64,000 bases of DNA. Source: Melghirimyces algeriensis. Lineage in GTDB: Bacteria; Bacillota; Bacilli; Thermoactinomycetales; DSM-45169. This document shows positions 43,091 through 52,071 of the stretch, one piece after another. Position 1 is the first letter of the stretch. Every line of letters starts with the position of its first letter. Under the pieces are notes generated by a model. That model made no database searches. It saw only the letters and a list, made by a program, of their open reading frames with translations, and had not been told where the DNA came from. The DNA lies in contig NZ_FXTI01000007.1 in NCBI RefSeq assembly GCF_900182565.1, positions 1 through 64,000 on the forward strand, read 5' to 3'. A program made the position numbers and the translations under genes.

Positions 43091-45159
43091 CATTTCAGCT
43101 GTTGGACTGCTTCCTTATAGCGTTTATTATCCGGGTCCAAACTTAGCGCTTTTTTATAATGTTTTCTAGCCTTCTCCTTTTCTCCCATACGCTGTAAAAC
43201 AATACCATATTGATAATGAGAAGAAGCCGCACCGGGTGCCAATTCAAGAGAACGTTTTGCACTCTTTTTCGCTTGCTTCAGATCACCTGCGTAATACTCA
43301 GCAATGGATAAAAAGTAGTAGGCATTCGCGCTGTCCGGATAAAGTTTCGTTGCCTGTTCAAAGGTATCAACGGCAGATTTGGTATATTGGTCCATCATTT
43401 TTTGTTTCTTTTTGGAAGGGAGCTTTGAGTCATCGGAAAAGCGCTTCCGTTGTGTTAAATAGATTCTGCCCAACCTCATATGATATGCCGGGTTGTTAGG
43501 CTTTAACTGAACCGCCTTTTCAGCATGGGTCATAGCTTTTTCCGGCTGGTTTTCTTCTAAAAGAAACTCAGCCAAACGATCACGGTAAGAAGCTTGATCC
43601 GGTTTGATGTCAACAGCAGATTCCAAGGATTGAATGGCTGCTTTGTAATCCTCTTTTTCACCATAAATGTTCGCCAGCTGATATAAATAATCGGGGTTGT
43701 TTTTATCTTTGGAAATCGCTTTCTTTATCGCAGACTCCGCTCGGTTCAACTGACCTGACCAAAGAGCATTGACAGACAAGGTATAATATACTTCTGGATC
43801 CGAAACCTTTTTTACGCCTTGTTCCAGTATATCCACTGCCTTATTATACTTTTGCTTTTGATGATACAGATCCGCCAAGTGAAGCAAATACTGCTTATCT
43901 GAAGGATCCGTCTCCACGGCCAATTTGGCTTTGGAAATGGCCGATGGATAATTTTCATCCTTCATATACCGAACAGACTCTCCATAATAACGGGCAGCCT
44001 CTTCCTCATCCCCAGTTCCGAACAAAAGATAACTGGCTCCTAGTCCAGCGATTAAAAGAAGAGCAACACTCCATAAAGCAGGTTTTTTGCGAACAAAATC
44101 AAAAAATATCGGTTTCTTCTTCACCGATGGGTCGGAAGACGGAGCAAGAACCTCAAATGTAGCCGCTTCTTCTTGAAATTCCTCTCTTTCCCATACCTTG
44201 TTTCCTGGAGGAAGTTCATGGGATCGGTGCGGGTCCCTACACTCCTGAGTTGGAAAAAGTGGACCTGCAACCCAGTTCTCCCATTCATCAGGATTTAATG
44301 CGGCGGATGGAGAGTCTGGCAGGTCATCATTCTTTAACAGCAATGCAAATGGATCCTCTCGAACTGTATCCTCGTTGGGTTTTCCTTGGGGGGCAGTACC
44401 CGTACCTCGTAAACCTTCAGCAAGAAACATTTCCAATCTGCCAACAAATTCGGACAAACGGGGACGATCCAATGGATGCTCTCCCAAACTCTTCAAAACC
44501 ATATGTTCCAGATCAGAGGGAACATCATCTCTGTACCAACGCATGGATTGCACTTTTCCCGGTTCTAGTGCAGTACCTGTCAGCATCATATATCCCATCA
44601 ATCCGAGGGAGTAAACATCCAGCGCTTCATTCATCCGAAGACGTTCCTCCAGGGGCAAGGAGCGATATTGACTCCCTTTCCTTTTGGGTAACATCCCTTC
44701 AGGACCCCCATATAAGAAACGTACGGAATCATCAGTGATGAAGATATTCTGAGGGTGAACAACTGTAAACTGCCCCTCTGCATACATCTTCACCAAAGGT
44801 CGGGAAATCGATGTTAACAACCGGATACTTTCAGCTAAAGACCAAGGTACTGAAGGGTACAAACGTTGTGTAAACAATGTTCCTTCTACGTTTTCAAATA
44901 CTTGATATAAAATCCCATCTTCCACAAATAGTCCTTCAATAGGAAAGAAGAAAGATGGATTTCTATGGAACAACTCCTCCATTCTTACGTTCTCATCCAC
45001 CCAGTTCAGATCCAATGCATGGATGAAACGCGTTTGTCCCATGGAATGTTGTGTTGGAGAATGGATGCGCACATAATATAATGCTCCCAAAACAAAAGGA
45101 TACACATTCAGCACCTGAAAGGTGTCCCGAATCCACTCATCCTTTCTTTTCATCTTCAT
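43090..45159 (-). CDS. Pseudokinase-like membrane protein with TPR repeats
   Basis: A 689-residue protein. Residues 1-250 keep a protein-kinase C-lobe (DVYSLGLMGYMMLTG at 181-195, LKSLGEHPLDRPRLSEF at 222-238) but the catalytic loop reads VVHPQNIFI (133-141) and DFG is replaced by YGG, so it is likely a pseudokinase. A linker, one membrane helix (361-380) and about eight TPR units (385-685) follow, giving a cytoplasmic kinase-like head and TPRs on the other side of the membrane. The plan recalls YukC/EssB of type VII secretion, but no other such genes are present. Function unknown. Confidence 0.8.
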   Translation of the reverse strand: MKMKRKDEWIRDTFQVLNVYPFVLGALYYVRIHSPTQHSMGQTRFIHALDLNWVDENVRMEELFHRNPSFFFPIEGLFVEDGILYQVFENVEGTLFTQRLYPSVPWSLAESIRLLTSISRPLVKMYAEGQFTVVHPQNIFITDDSVRFLYGGPEGMLPKRKGSQYRSLPLEERLRMNEALDVYSLGLMGYMMLTGTALEPGKVQSMRWYRDDVPSDLEHMVLKSLGEHPLDRPRLSEFVGRLEMFLAEGLRGTGTAPQGKPNEDTVREDPFALLLKNDDLPDSPSAALNPDEWENWVAGPLFPTQECRDPHRSHELPPGNKVWEREEFQEEAATFEVLAPSSDPSVKKKPIFFDFVRKKPALWSVALLLIAGLGASYLLFGTGDEEEAARYYGESVRYMKDENYPSAISKAKLAVETDPSDKQYLLHLADLYHQKQKYNKAVDILEQGVKKVSDPEVYYTLSVNALWSGQLNRAESAIKKAISKDKNNPDYLYQLANIYGEKEDYKAAIQSLESAVDIKPDQASYRDRLAEFLLEENQPEKAMTHAEKAVQLKPNNPAYHMRLGRIYLTQRKRFSDDSKLPSKKKQKMMDQYTKSAVDTFEQATKLYPDSANAYYFLSIAEYYAGDLKQAKKSAKRSLELAPGAASSHYQYGIVLQRMGEKEKARKHYKKALSLDPDNKRYKEAVQQLK

Positions 45160-45432
45160 CCGTTATCCTGCTCCCTTGTCATCGCTCTGAGTTAATAACG
45201 GTTAATAGTTTTCGATTAATATCTAAATTTGTTCTGCAATTGCGGTATTTTCATCTTACCATGGACGCACGAAATAGAGTAGCCTTACTGATGCGGGTCA
45301 AATTCTCAATCAACAAAATCGAGCATGGGACAAGCAGTATCATAGTTCCAATTTATAACTTATGTAGGATTTCCCTAAAAAAAAACACAAGACATAATGA
45401 AGAGGAATATGTTGTTAAAGGAGGAAGATCTA

Positions 45433-46227
45433 TTGGGAAGCAAGAAAGTAAAACTTGCTACAATCACTTCACTGTCTGTGGTCGGACTCATGGTGTCCAA
45501 TCCAGCCTATGCCAACCCATCCGAATTACCAGGTAATCCGGATGTAACGGTTGACGACGAAATCACTGTGCAAACACCTACTCCTCAGCCTGATACTCCG
45601 GAACCTGATCCCGATAATCCACCAGATGGTGGGGATAACCCTCCGGAACCTGATCCGGGAAACCCACCAGATGGTGGGGATAACCCTCCGGAACCTGATC
45701 CGGAAAACCCAGGTGATGGGGACAACCCTTCCGATCCTGATCCGGGAAACCCAGGTGATGGGGACAACCCTTCCGATCCTGATCCGGAAAACCCAGGCGA
45801 TGGGGACAACCCTTCCGACCCTGATCCGGAAAACCCAGGTGATGGGGACAACCCTTCCGATCCTGATCCGGGAAATCCAGGTGATGGGGATAACCCTTCC
45901 GACCCTGATCCGGAAAACCCAGGTGATGGGGATAACAATGACAATAATGACGGCACTGACACTCCTGGTGAGGACTTGGCTCCCAGTCCTTCCAATCCGG
46001 TTGATTCAGATAAACCTGAGTCCGTCAGCTATCATCATAACTCCAAGGGACAACAAAATGATAAGAATGACGACAAAGAGGATGATAAAGAAAAAGAAGA
46101 TGGTGGAGAGATGCCGGACACCTCTTCTTCTCATCCCACCCAAATGGCCAGCGGTCTGATCACGGCCATGGCCGGTGCCATGCTTTTGTTCTTCCGTCGC
46201 TTTCGTCCGCAAAAAGAAACAGAATAA
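45433..46227 (+). CDS. Repeat-rich cell-wall surface protein with sortase-like motif
   Basis: A 264-residue secreted protein. Signal peptide (LATITSLSVVGLMVSNPAYA, cleavage before NPSELP), eight repeats of EPDPxNPxDGxDNP type, an Asn/Asp/Lys-rich linker, then MPDTS followed by a hydrophobic stretch and a basic tail (FFRRFRP). The last three elements form a sortase sorting signal with MPDTS instead of LPXTG. The highly acidic repeats should be extended and may bind calcium. The TTG at 45433 lies 8 bases after AAAGGAGG; ATG 45397 lacks a site. No sortase gene is in the window. Confidence 0.82.
   Translation: MGSKKVKLATITSLSVVGLMVSNPAYANPSELPGNPDVTVDDEITVQTPTPQPDTPEPDPDNPPDGGDNPPEPDPGNPPDGGDNPPEPDPENPGDGDNPSDPDPGNPGDGDNPSDPDPENPGDGDNPSDPDPENPGDGDNPSDPDPGNPGDGDNPSDPDPENPGDGDNNDNNDGTDTPGEDLAPSPSNPVDSDKPESVSYHHNSKGQQNDKNDDKEDDKEKEDGGEMPDTSSSHPTQMASGLITAMAGAMLLFFRRFRPQKETE
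45601..45936 (+). repeat. Coding repeats in the surface protein, 8 units
   Basis: Two 45-bp units (EPDPxNPPDGGDNPP) are followed by six 42-bp units (DPDPxNPGDGDNPS), the last diverging at its end. E and G alternate at the fifth residue. Units are nearly identical at DNA level, showing recent expansion, and all are multiples of three. Confidence 0.95.
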
Positions 46228-46235
46228 CGATAAAT

Positions 46236-46265
46236 CTCTCCTCCCCAGTGGAGGAGTTTTTTTTT
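46236..46265 (+). terminator. Terminator of the surface-protein gene
   Basis: CTCCTCC and GGAGGAG form a 7-bp stem with a 5-base loop followed by nine T. Confidence 0.95.
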
Positions 46266-46348
46266 ATGCAGATCTCTACTTATAGCTTTAGAACAATCTG
46301 GAGAAAATGACAAAGGATAGCCATACAAACAGGAGGAAAGCAGAAAAT

Positions 46349-47599
46349 ATGGGAGCACAGGATACACAAAAACGCATTGCCCTAATCGGCTGGAGCTTAC
46401 CGATCATGGAAGCGGCCGATCGCTTAAACCGGCCTTTTGTCGTTGTGGGGATGCCAAACTGTCAGGATTACGCAAAAAAATATGACCTTCCATTTGTGAG
46501 TTGGGATTTTGAAAAGATGAACAAACAAACGGAAATGGAAGACCGATTGAAACATGCGGAGGAACTTTACTACCGTTTAAAGGATTATGGAGCGGAGCAC
46601 GCGATTCCACTATTTGAAGAAACTGTTGAATGGGCGGGAGCCCTTAATGCACTCTTCAAAGAAAATCCGCGTCATTTTTATCATTCGCTTCTCTTTCGCC
46701 ATAAAGCCAGAATGAAACGTAGAGCACTGATTGGCGGATTGAAAGTGGGTGTGTTTGAAGAGGGAAAAAACAAAAATGATGTCAAACGTTTTTTTAAATC
46801 CATCAATGACGCTTGTTTAAAAATCGATAACAAAGATTATGAACCTGTTCATATAAAAGCTTTTGACCGAGCTGGGGCTGCTGGACACCGGTTGATCCGT
46901 TCTGAAGAGGATATTGAAAAAAAACTGACAGACCATAATTTCCCTTGCCTGATGGAGAGTCATCTGGACGGTACAGAAGTGTCCTGTGAAGTATTTATCC
47001 GTAATGGAAAGATTCTGTTTTTGAACATTACGGAGTATGTGGTATTTGGATATTCCATGATGGCCCCCCCATCACCGGAAATTGAAAAAAAACGACCCCA
47101 AATTCGCGAAGCCTGCCAACAATTGATTGATGCCTTTGATATTGACTGTGGTGTCATCCATCCGGAATTTTTCCTTGCCGAAGATGGCAGAATCAATTTT
47201 GGGGAAGTTGCTTTCAGGGTACCTGGAGGCCATATTTATGAACTGATACAGCGAACCTACGGTTTTAATGCTTTTGAGGGTCATCTGTTATGTTGTGACC
47301 CAAATACAACGGACGAAGAGTTACATGACTTTTTTCCCGATGAAACCAAACCGAAAGGGCATGCAGGTAGTTTGCTGGTCTATCCGAGGGTAAAGTATAT
47401 TCAGGGTTTAAACATTCCGGAGACACTTGAAAACCATCCAGGGTATGATCGGCACAATATGTTTACCCCGGTAGAACGAAAAGTTCCCGATCGAGAAGGG
47501 TATGGAAATCACCATGGTACCGTTTTTTTCTATCACGAGGACAGCGAACATGTCAGGCAACCACTACAGGATTTTGTTGAGCATGACTTTTATATATAA
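46349..47599 (+). CDS. ATP-grasp domain protein
   Basis: A protein of about 416 residues with a Rossmann-like pre-ATP-grasp domain (IALIGWSLPIMEAADRL) and an ATP-grasp domain: MESHLDGTEVSCEVFI and the metal/ATP site INFGEVAFRVPGGH. Such enzymes join a carboxylate to an amine or thiol using ATP. The substrate is unknown. Start is ATG 46349 (AGGAGG 12 bases upstream) or ATG 46307 (GGAG only 3 bases upstream); neither spacing is ideal. It is followed after 15 bases by a large unknown gene and is very likely co-transcribed with it. Confidence 0.8.
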   Translation: MGAQDTQKRIALIGWSLPIMEAADRLNRPFVVVGMPNCQDYAKKYDLPFVSWDFEKMNKQTEMEDRLKHAEELYYRLKDYGAEHAIPLFEETVEWAGALNALFKENPRHFYHSLLFRHKARMKRRALIGGLKVGVFEEGKNKNDVKRFFKSINDACLKIDNKDYEPVHIKAFDRAGAAGHRLIRSEEDIEKKLTDHNFPCLMESHLDGTEVSCEVFIRNGKILFLNITEYVVFGYSMMAPPSPEIEKKRPQIREACQQLIDAFDIDCGVIHPEFFLAEDGRINFGEVAFRVPGGHIYELIQRTYGFNAFEGHLLCCDPNTTDEELHDFFPDETKPKGHAGSLLVYPRVKYIQGLNIPETLENHPGYDRHNMFTPVERKVPDREGYGNHHGTVFFYHEDSEHVRQPLQDFVEHDFYI

Positions 47600-47614
47600 A
47601 GGGAGGCGTGAAAT

Positions 47615-49600
47615 ATGAGTGTGAATCCAGAGAAAACACTTCAGTCAGAACGATTTGTACAGGCACTTCATACACTGGATCAAGCACAACCGTTTGTCAA
47701 ACAGTTGTATCAAAACAATTTCTTTCAAGAGGCATCACGTTTAATGGACAGCATGGATGGTATGCAAATGCTGTATCAATATGCCGACCAGTTTGATCAG
47801 GCAGGTGTGTTCGAAGGGGGGCCTTGGGAAGATCCGTCGAAACTACAGCCCAATTTGGTTAATGGATCGTTAAGAGTCGATGGGTTAGAATCGGTCGTTA
47901 CCATTTTGAGCGAGCTTCGCATGCTATCAATTGCAAAAGAACGGCAACAGCATGAAAAAGTGACCACTACGATGGCCAAAAAATACTTGTATGAGGTGAT
48001 GGCACTCAATCTTGACTTTATTTTCCCCGAAGAAACGGAACAGGCACGAATCGAACAAGGAAAGGAAACGGAACGCGCTCAACGTTTGTTTCAAGTGATT
48101 GTCGATGAATTGTCCCTAAAGGCTATCTCCAGAACGTTGATTCAGGAAATCAAACGGTTATCCATCCAACGTCCCATTATGGTTAATCGTATTCATTTAA
48201 TGATCCATAAGGGAGAACAGTTGTTACATACGGATGTGGATGAACAGGACCGGGAAGAATTACAACAGTTTCATGGCGCCATTTCCAGGCTAACCCCTCT
48301 TAGTCAAACGCATTCTGAATTTCCGGCTTATCGGTCTCAATTAAAAACACTCTCTGAAACAGAGTTAAGACAGGAAGCCGAAGCCTTTTCTGAATCAATG
48401 AGAGAAACGGGTCTTGTCTCTCCCTATCATGCCATTCTTGTTCGATATCTGAACCGTTTCAAACCCGAAATGCTGCCTGAAGCACTGAAGCTAAACAACA
48501 AAGGAACGGCAAACTTTGAAGAGCATCGACCGCTGATTCAAGAGCTGATTAAGGTAGCCATTCATCCTCCCACTTCCCAATCTTTGTATGGTCTTGCCCG
48601 CATGTTGGAAAGAGGGGTGTTATCCCATTTCCCTGTCATCCCCAGTTTGCGCCGCTTGATCGAGCTGGACTTACAGCCGGATGTGCGAAAAACACTGTTG
48701 GAAGCGTTTCCTGACACGGATGGATTGACGGCAAACGACATTTTGGTGGCTGGTATTCTCAGTGTACTGGGTCAGCCACTGGGCATCGGTCAAGGTTTAA
48801 ACCCCACCTGTCAAAGTGCACGAGCACTCAGTCTCTGGTCTATTCATGCGCCGGGACATCTGTTGCACCTGATCGCCAGAGCCGCACGGGATGGAGATAT
48901 TGACTTGACCTTTGAAGGAGACCGGATTCACTCCCGTTTTTTGCCTGGTGGTCTAACGCCTGAGCTGCACAAAGAATTGGACCCGGTCTCTCTGGTTCTC
49001 GTTCCGCATTTGGATCGGATCTATGCAGAGATGATTCGCCGGGTACAATTTCGGCTGGACGACCCTCACAAATGGGTGAACCCTGCCTTTTATGGAGAAT
49101 GGATTCCCAGAGGATTTACCAAGGTTTTTGATCATTTCACCGGAAATGTCACCGATTTTTCTCCATTTGTACGTCTTTTTTACGCTACACATCATCCGGA
49201 ATACAATGAAGGATATGAACTGATCTACCCCAATCCCGTGGGGATCTGTGTCACAACCGTTCACGGTAAAATGCTCGGCTTCCATGCAGTTTCGATTCAA
49301 CGCATTAAAAAGGACCCAGATGGCGAATACCGCATCTATTTCTACAATCCCAACAATGACAGCTCACAAAACTGGGGGCAAGGTATTGAACCGGCCGTTC
49401 AGGGACATGGGGAAGTGGAAGGAGAATCCTCTCTGCCTTTCCACGAATTTGTATCCCGTTTATATGCCTTTCACTATAATCCATATGAACAAGGAGATGC
49501 TTTTGCCGTAGAGGATTCCATTGTGGAAAAGGTAGAGGAATTGGCTCGCAACAGTTGGGGGCAAGAATACCATTGGACCGGGAAAAATACGCTGGGTTAA
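47615..49600 (+). CDS. Unknown protein with possible papain-like Cys-His active site
   Basis: A 661-residue soluble protein I do not recognise as a named family. The first ~380 residues are mostly helical and polar. The C-terminal part has a candidate active site: C399 in GLNPTCQSARALSLW at a helix start, H557 in MLGFHAVSI on a strand and N578/N580 or D582 in RIYFYNPNNDSSQNWG on the next strand, the Cys-His-Asn order of papain-like and transglutaminase-like folds. It may cleave or form amide bonds on a product of the adjacent ATP-grasp enzyme. GGGAGG lies 8 bases before the ATG. All catalytic claims are inference. Confidence 0.7.
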   Translation: MSVNPEKTLQSERFVQALHTLDQAQPFVKQLYQNNFFQEASRLMDSMDGMQMLYQYADQFDQAGVFEGGPWEDPSKLQPNLVNGSLRVDGLESVVTILSELRMLSIAKERQQHEKVTTTMAKKYLYEVMALNLDFIFPEETEQARIEQGKETERAQRLFQVIVDELSLKAISRTLIQEIKRLSIQRPIMVNRIHLMIHKGEQLLHTDVDEQDREELQQFHGAISRLTPLSQTHSEFPAYRSQLKTLSETELRQEAEAFSESMRETGLVSPYHAILVRYLNRFKPEMLPEALKLNNKGTANFEEHRPLIQELIKVAIHPPTSQSLYGLARMLERGVLSHFPVIPSLRRLIELDLQPDVRKTLLEAFPDTDGLTANDILVAGILSVLGQPLGIGQGLNPTCQSARALSLWSIHAPGHLLHLIARAARDGDIDLTFEGDRIHSRFLPGGLTPELHKELDPVSLVLVPHLDRIYAEMIRRVQFRLDDPHKWVNPAFYGEWIPRGFTKVFDHFTGNVTDFSPFVRLFYATHHPEYNEGYELIYPNPVGICVTTVHGKMLGFHAVSIQRIKKDPDGEYRIYFYNPNNDSSQNWGQGIEPAVQGHGEVEGESSLPFHEFVSRLYAFHYNPYEQGDAFAVEDSIVEKVEELARNSWGQEYHWTGKNTLG

Positions 49601-49632
49601 TCGCCAACCATCTCTTTTAGGGCGGTTTTATT
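49599..49632 (+). terminator. Terminator of the ATP-grasp operon
   Basis: AATCGCC (49599-49605) pairs with GGCGGTT (49621-49627), including one T-G pair, followed by TTTATT. It overlaps the end of the convergent ablB-like gene. Confidence 0.6.
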
Positions 49633-50476
49633 CATGTAAATTTTTAAACCAAATATTCATGGATTCCAACCGCCCTGCTATATTGCTGTTTTGTACCATC
49701 CGACCCCCGTAAGTAAATCCGTGACGGGAATTAATCAAATTCATCCCTGCGGAAACAGCACGAGCATAGCAGAATAATGTTTGCACACCTTTTTGCTTCA
49801 TCTGTTTCACCTGGTATGAAAATTGATGGGAAAGCAAACGAAGGTTGCGATGCTCAGGCAATGTAACACAATCACTGATCTCTGCACAATTAAATAAAGG
49901 CAAAATATCTGTTGAACAGGCACTTACAATGCAACCATGATACTTTACAACGGTAAAAAAAACCTGATTGTTCATCATCTCTCGTATAAATTGAGGGTCG
50001 TTCATCGGTGTAGGATATGTTTCAAACACTTGCTGATACAGCTCAGCCATTTCAGGAGCATCTTTTGCCTGGGCATTTTGCATAGTGTATCCGTCCGGCA
50101 ACGAAGGTTTGACAGCCTTTTTGCGATTTCCCTTTACTACTTCCATCACCCGTTGCTCTTCCTTGAGATCCACCGGACGATTCCTTTTCGGGTCAAGAAA
50201 CAGTGAATAAATATATGCAGCCTCTCCTTGAAAAAAACCGTCGATATATCCTTCCGGTATAAATCTCTTTCCCTTTAACGCATCCTTCTCTTCTTTTTTT
50301 ACATAAAAAAGCAGTTTATCACACTGTTCTTCATATGCCACTTTTTTCAGTTTTTCGATCATACGATCTACTGGGTCAGACAGCTGATACACTTTCATTC
50401 GACGGCTGATCGGTTCCACATCTACTTTTTGTCCCATTTGAACCCGTTGCCGGACGATTTCTCGCGGAATACTCAT
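49628..50476 (-). CDS. ablB: Putative beta-lysine N-acetyltransferase, AblB/YodP-like
   Basis: A 282-residue GNAT protein. The N-terminal part with GYIDGFFQGEAAYIYSLF and the C-terminal LLSHQFSYQVKQMKQKGVQTLFCYARAVSAGMN and NSNIAGRLESMNIWFK match AblB, which acetylates beta-lysine to the osmolyte N-epsilon-acetyl-beta-lysine. Its usual partner, lysine 2,3-aminomutase (ablA/kamA), is absent from the window. The ATG at 50476 gives the usual length although GGGAGG is 13 bases away; ATG 50518 has no site. It converges on the ATP-grasp operon. Confidence 0.85.
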   Translation of the reverse strand: MSIPREIVRQRVQMGQKVDVEPISRRMKVYQLSDPVDRMIEKLKKVAYEEQCDKLLFYVKKEEKDALKGKRFIPEGYIDGFFQGEAAYIYSLFLDPKRNRPVDLKEEQRVMEVVKGNRKKAVKPSLPDGYTMQNAQAKDAPEMAELYQQVFETYPTPMNDPQFIREMMNNQVFFTVVKYHGCIVSACSTDILPLFNCAEISDCVTLPEHRNLRLLSHQFSYQVKQMKQKGVQTLFCYARAVSAGMNLINSRHGFTYGGRMVQNSNIAGRLESMNIWFKNLHE

Positions 50477-50582
50477 CGGTTTATTTCTACCTCCCACCAA
50501 TGTTTCTTCCTCTCTCATTATAAGAATCGGTCAGGGACTTTAGAACTGCAATATCACTGGGGGTTACAGCTGTCCGCAAAGG

Positions 50583-50614
50583 AAAAAACCCTTCCATTTA
50601 CGGAAAGGGTTTTT
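50583..50614 (-). terminator. Terminator of the VanW gene
   Basis: AAAAACCCTTTCC-type stem pairing with GGAAGGGTTTTTT on the minus strand, 6 bases after the stop codon, ending in six T. Confidence 0.92.
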
Positions 50615-50619
50615 GATCA

Positions 50620-52071
50620 TTATTGAGCCGTATAAATATTGACGGAGAGTACTCCCCCATTGATATAAGACTTGATCAAAATCGGTTTGTCGAGATTGTT
50701 TCGAAACTTAAAGTCAGGACCATACCAAGCTACTGTGGCATCCCTTCCTTTGGGGACATAGTCAATCTCCTTACTGTGAGAAGCGCGAGCTACTATTTGA
50801 AGACCCGCATAATCCACACTGTTAAACAAGGTGGAGGATGTTTGACAAATCCCTCCCCCTAGACCGTCTGTAAATTCACCATTGACGATCACAGTGGCGG
50901 ATTTATATCCACGGGCTCTTGTCCTTTGGCCCACCGTTTTATTAAATGAGAAAACTTCACCGGGATTTACCACCCGGTTATTGATTGCTTGGCTGGACAG
51001 CCGGAGATTGGTTGTTCGGTTGACATTTCCCGGATTAAAACGAGTGCGGTAGCTTCCTATGCGTTTTTCATCTACTCGTTTTATATCCTCAGCGGTTACC
51101 TTTGGTTTCAACGTTTTTACAGGCAGAACCCGCTCCTCGTTCACCCGTGCTGGAAGTTCGGAAAGCCATGTATCGATTTCCTCATCATCGATCGCTATTC
51201 CCTCTCTTGCAGGTTGGATTTTTCCTCCAAAACGCTCTGTCCTGGCATCGACAGCGGGTTGGTTTACTTCCTTTTTCACTTTTTCAAACCATTTATCCCA
51301 CTTTTTCCGATCCAGTGATTTCGGATCTTCTCCATCAAAGCCCATTTTTCGCAGATCTGCTTCCCACGTTTGGTCTTCATAGCTCAATGTGAGTTTCAAC
51401 GGCTTCGGCTTCTTTTTCTCTGCAACTTGTTCTTGGGCCGGATCGGCGGCACTTGTATCTTGAGTCACTCCACCGGTCAAAACCGCTACAGCAGCCACAA
51501 TCAAAAGAGCTCCAATACTCAGGGTTCCCATAGCCGCCTTCATCGGTCCCCATTTACGCAAAGGAACGTTTCGGAGAAACGGGATACCAGCCATGATCCC
51601 AATCAATCTCTCTCCCACACGATGCATTTTGAGAGATACAATTGAAAGAACTTTACCTTGTGAGCCAACTGGCGGATTGGAGTCATTGGACTCTTGCTCG
51701 GTTTTTTCCTTCGTTTTCTCGACTGGTGCGGACTCTCCTTCCGCCTTTTCTGTCGACTCCTCAGATGATGTGGACTCTTCCTCCGCCTTTTCCTTTGTTT
51801 TCTCGGCTATTGCGGACTCTCCTTCTGCCTTTTCCTTCGTTTCCCCAGCTGGTGCGGACTCTCCCTCCGCCTTTTCTGTCGACTCCTCAGATGATGTGGA
51901 CTCTTCCTCCGCCTTTTCCTTTGTTTCCTCGGCTGTTGCGGACTCTCCTTCCGCCTTTTCCGTCGACTCCTCAGATGATGTGGACTCTTTCTCCGCCTTT
52001 TCCTTCGTTTCCTCGGTGGTTTGATCTCCTTCTTCTATTTCTCGATCCCGGTCTATTCTTTTCTCTTCCAA
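50620..52071 (-). CDS. VanW family protein with long acidic repeat N-terminus
   Basis: A 483-residue protein. An N-terminal ~130-residue cytoplasmic part is rich in Glu, Lys, Ser and Thr with seven 14-residue repeats; then comes one membrane helix (LSIGALLIVAAVAVLTGGV), a YoaR/peptidoglycan-binding-4-like region and the C-terminal VanW domain with NPGEVFSFNKTVGQRT, GGGICQTSSTLFN and the SHSKEIDYVP segment. VanW proteins act on the cell wall side; function is poorly known. The TTG at 52071 lies 7 bases after AAGGAGAGG. Confidence 0.85.
   Translation of the reverse strand: MEEKRIDRDREIEEGDQTTEETKEKAEKESTSSEESTEKAEGESATAEETKEKAEEESTSSEESTEKAEGESAPAGETKEKAEGESAIAEKTKEKAEEESTSSEESTEKAEGESAPVEKTKEKTEQESNDSNPPVGSQGKVLSIVSLKMHRVGERLIGIMAGIPFLRNVPLRKWGPMKAAMGTLSIGALLIVAAVAVLTGGVTQDTSAADPAQEQVAEKKKPKPLKLTLSYEDQTWEADLRKMGFDGEDPKSLDRKKWDKWFEKVKKEVNQPAVDARTERFGGKIQPAREGIAIDDEEIDTWLSELPARVNEERVLPVKTLKPKVTAEDIKRVDEKRIGSYRTRFNPGNVNRTTNLRLSSQAINNRVVNPGEVFSFNKTVGQRTRARGYKSATVIVNGEFTDGLGGGICQTSSTLFNSVDYAGLQIVARASHSKEIDYVPKGRDATVAWYGPDFKFRNNLDKPILIKSYINGGVLSVNIYTAQ
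51694..51987 (-). repeat. Coding repeats in the VanW protein, 7 units of 42 bp
   Basis: Seven 14-residue units alternate between ESTSSEESTEKAEG and ESAxxxxTKEKAEx types, 294 bp in all, with a partial unit before them. Copies of the first type are almost identical at DNA level. The segment should be an extended or helical acidic stalk inside the cytoplasm. Confidence 0.9.

Noticed and set aside
45551..46159. A 202-codon frame shifted against the surface-protein repeats.
   Set aside because: It is the +1 shadow of the repeat array, with no start signal, signal peptide or domain.
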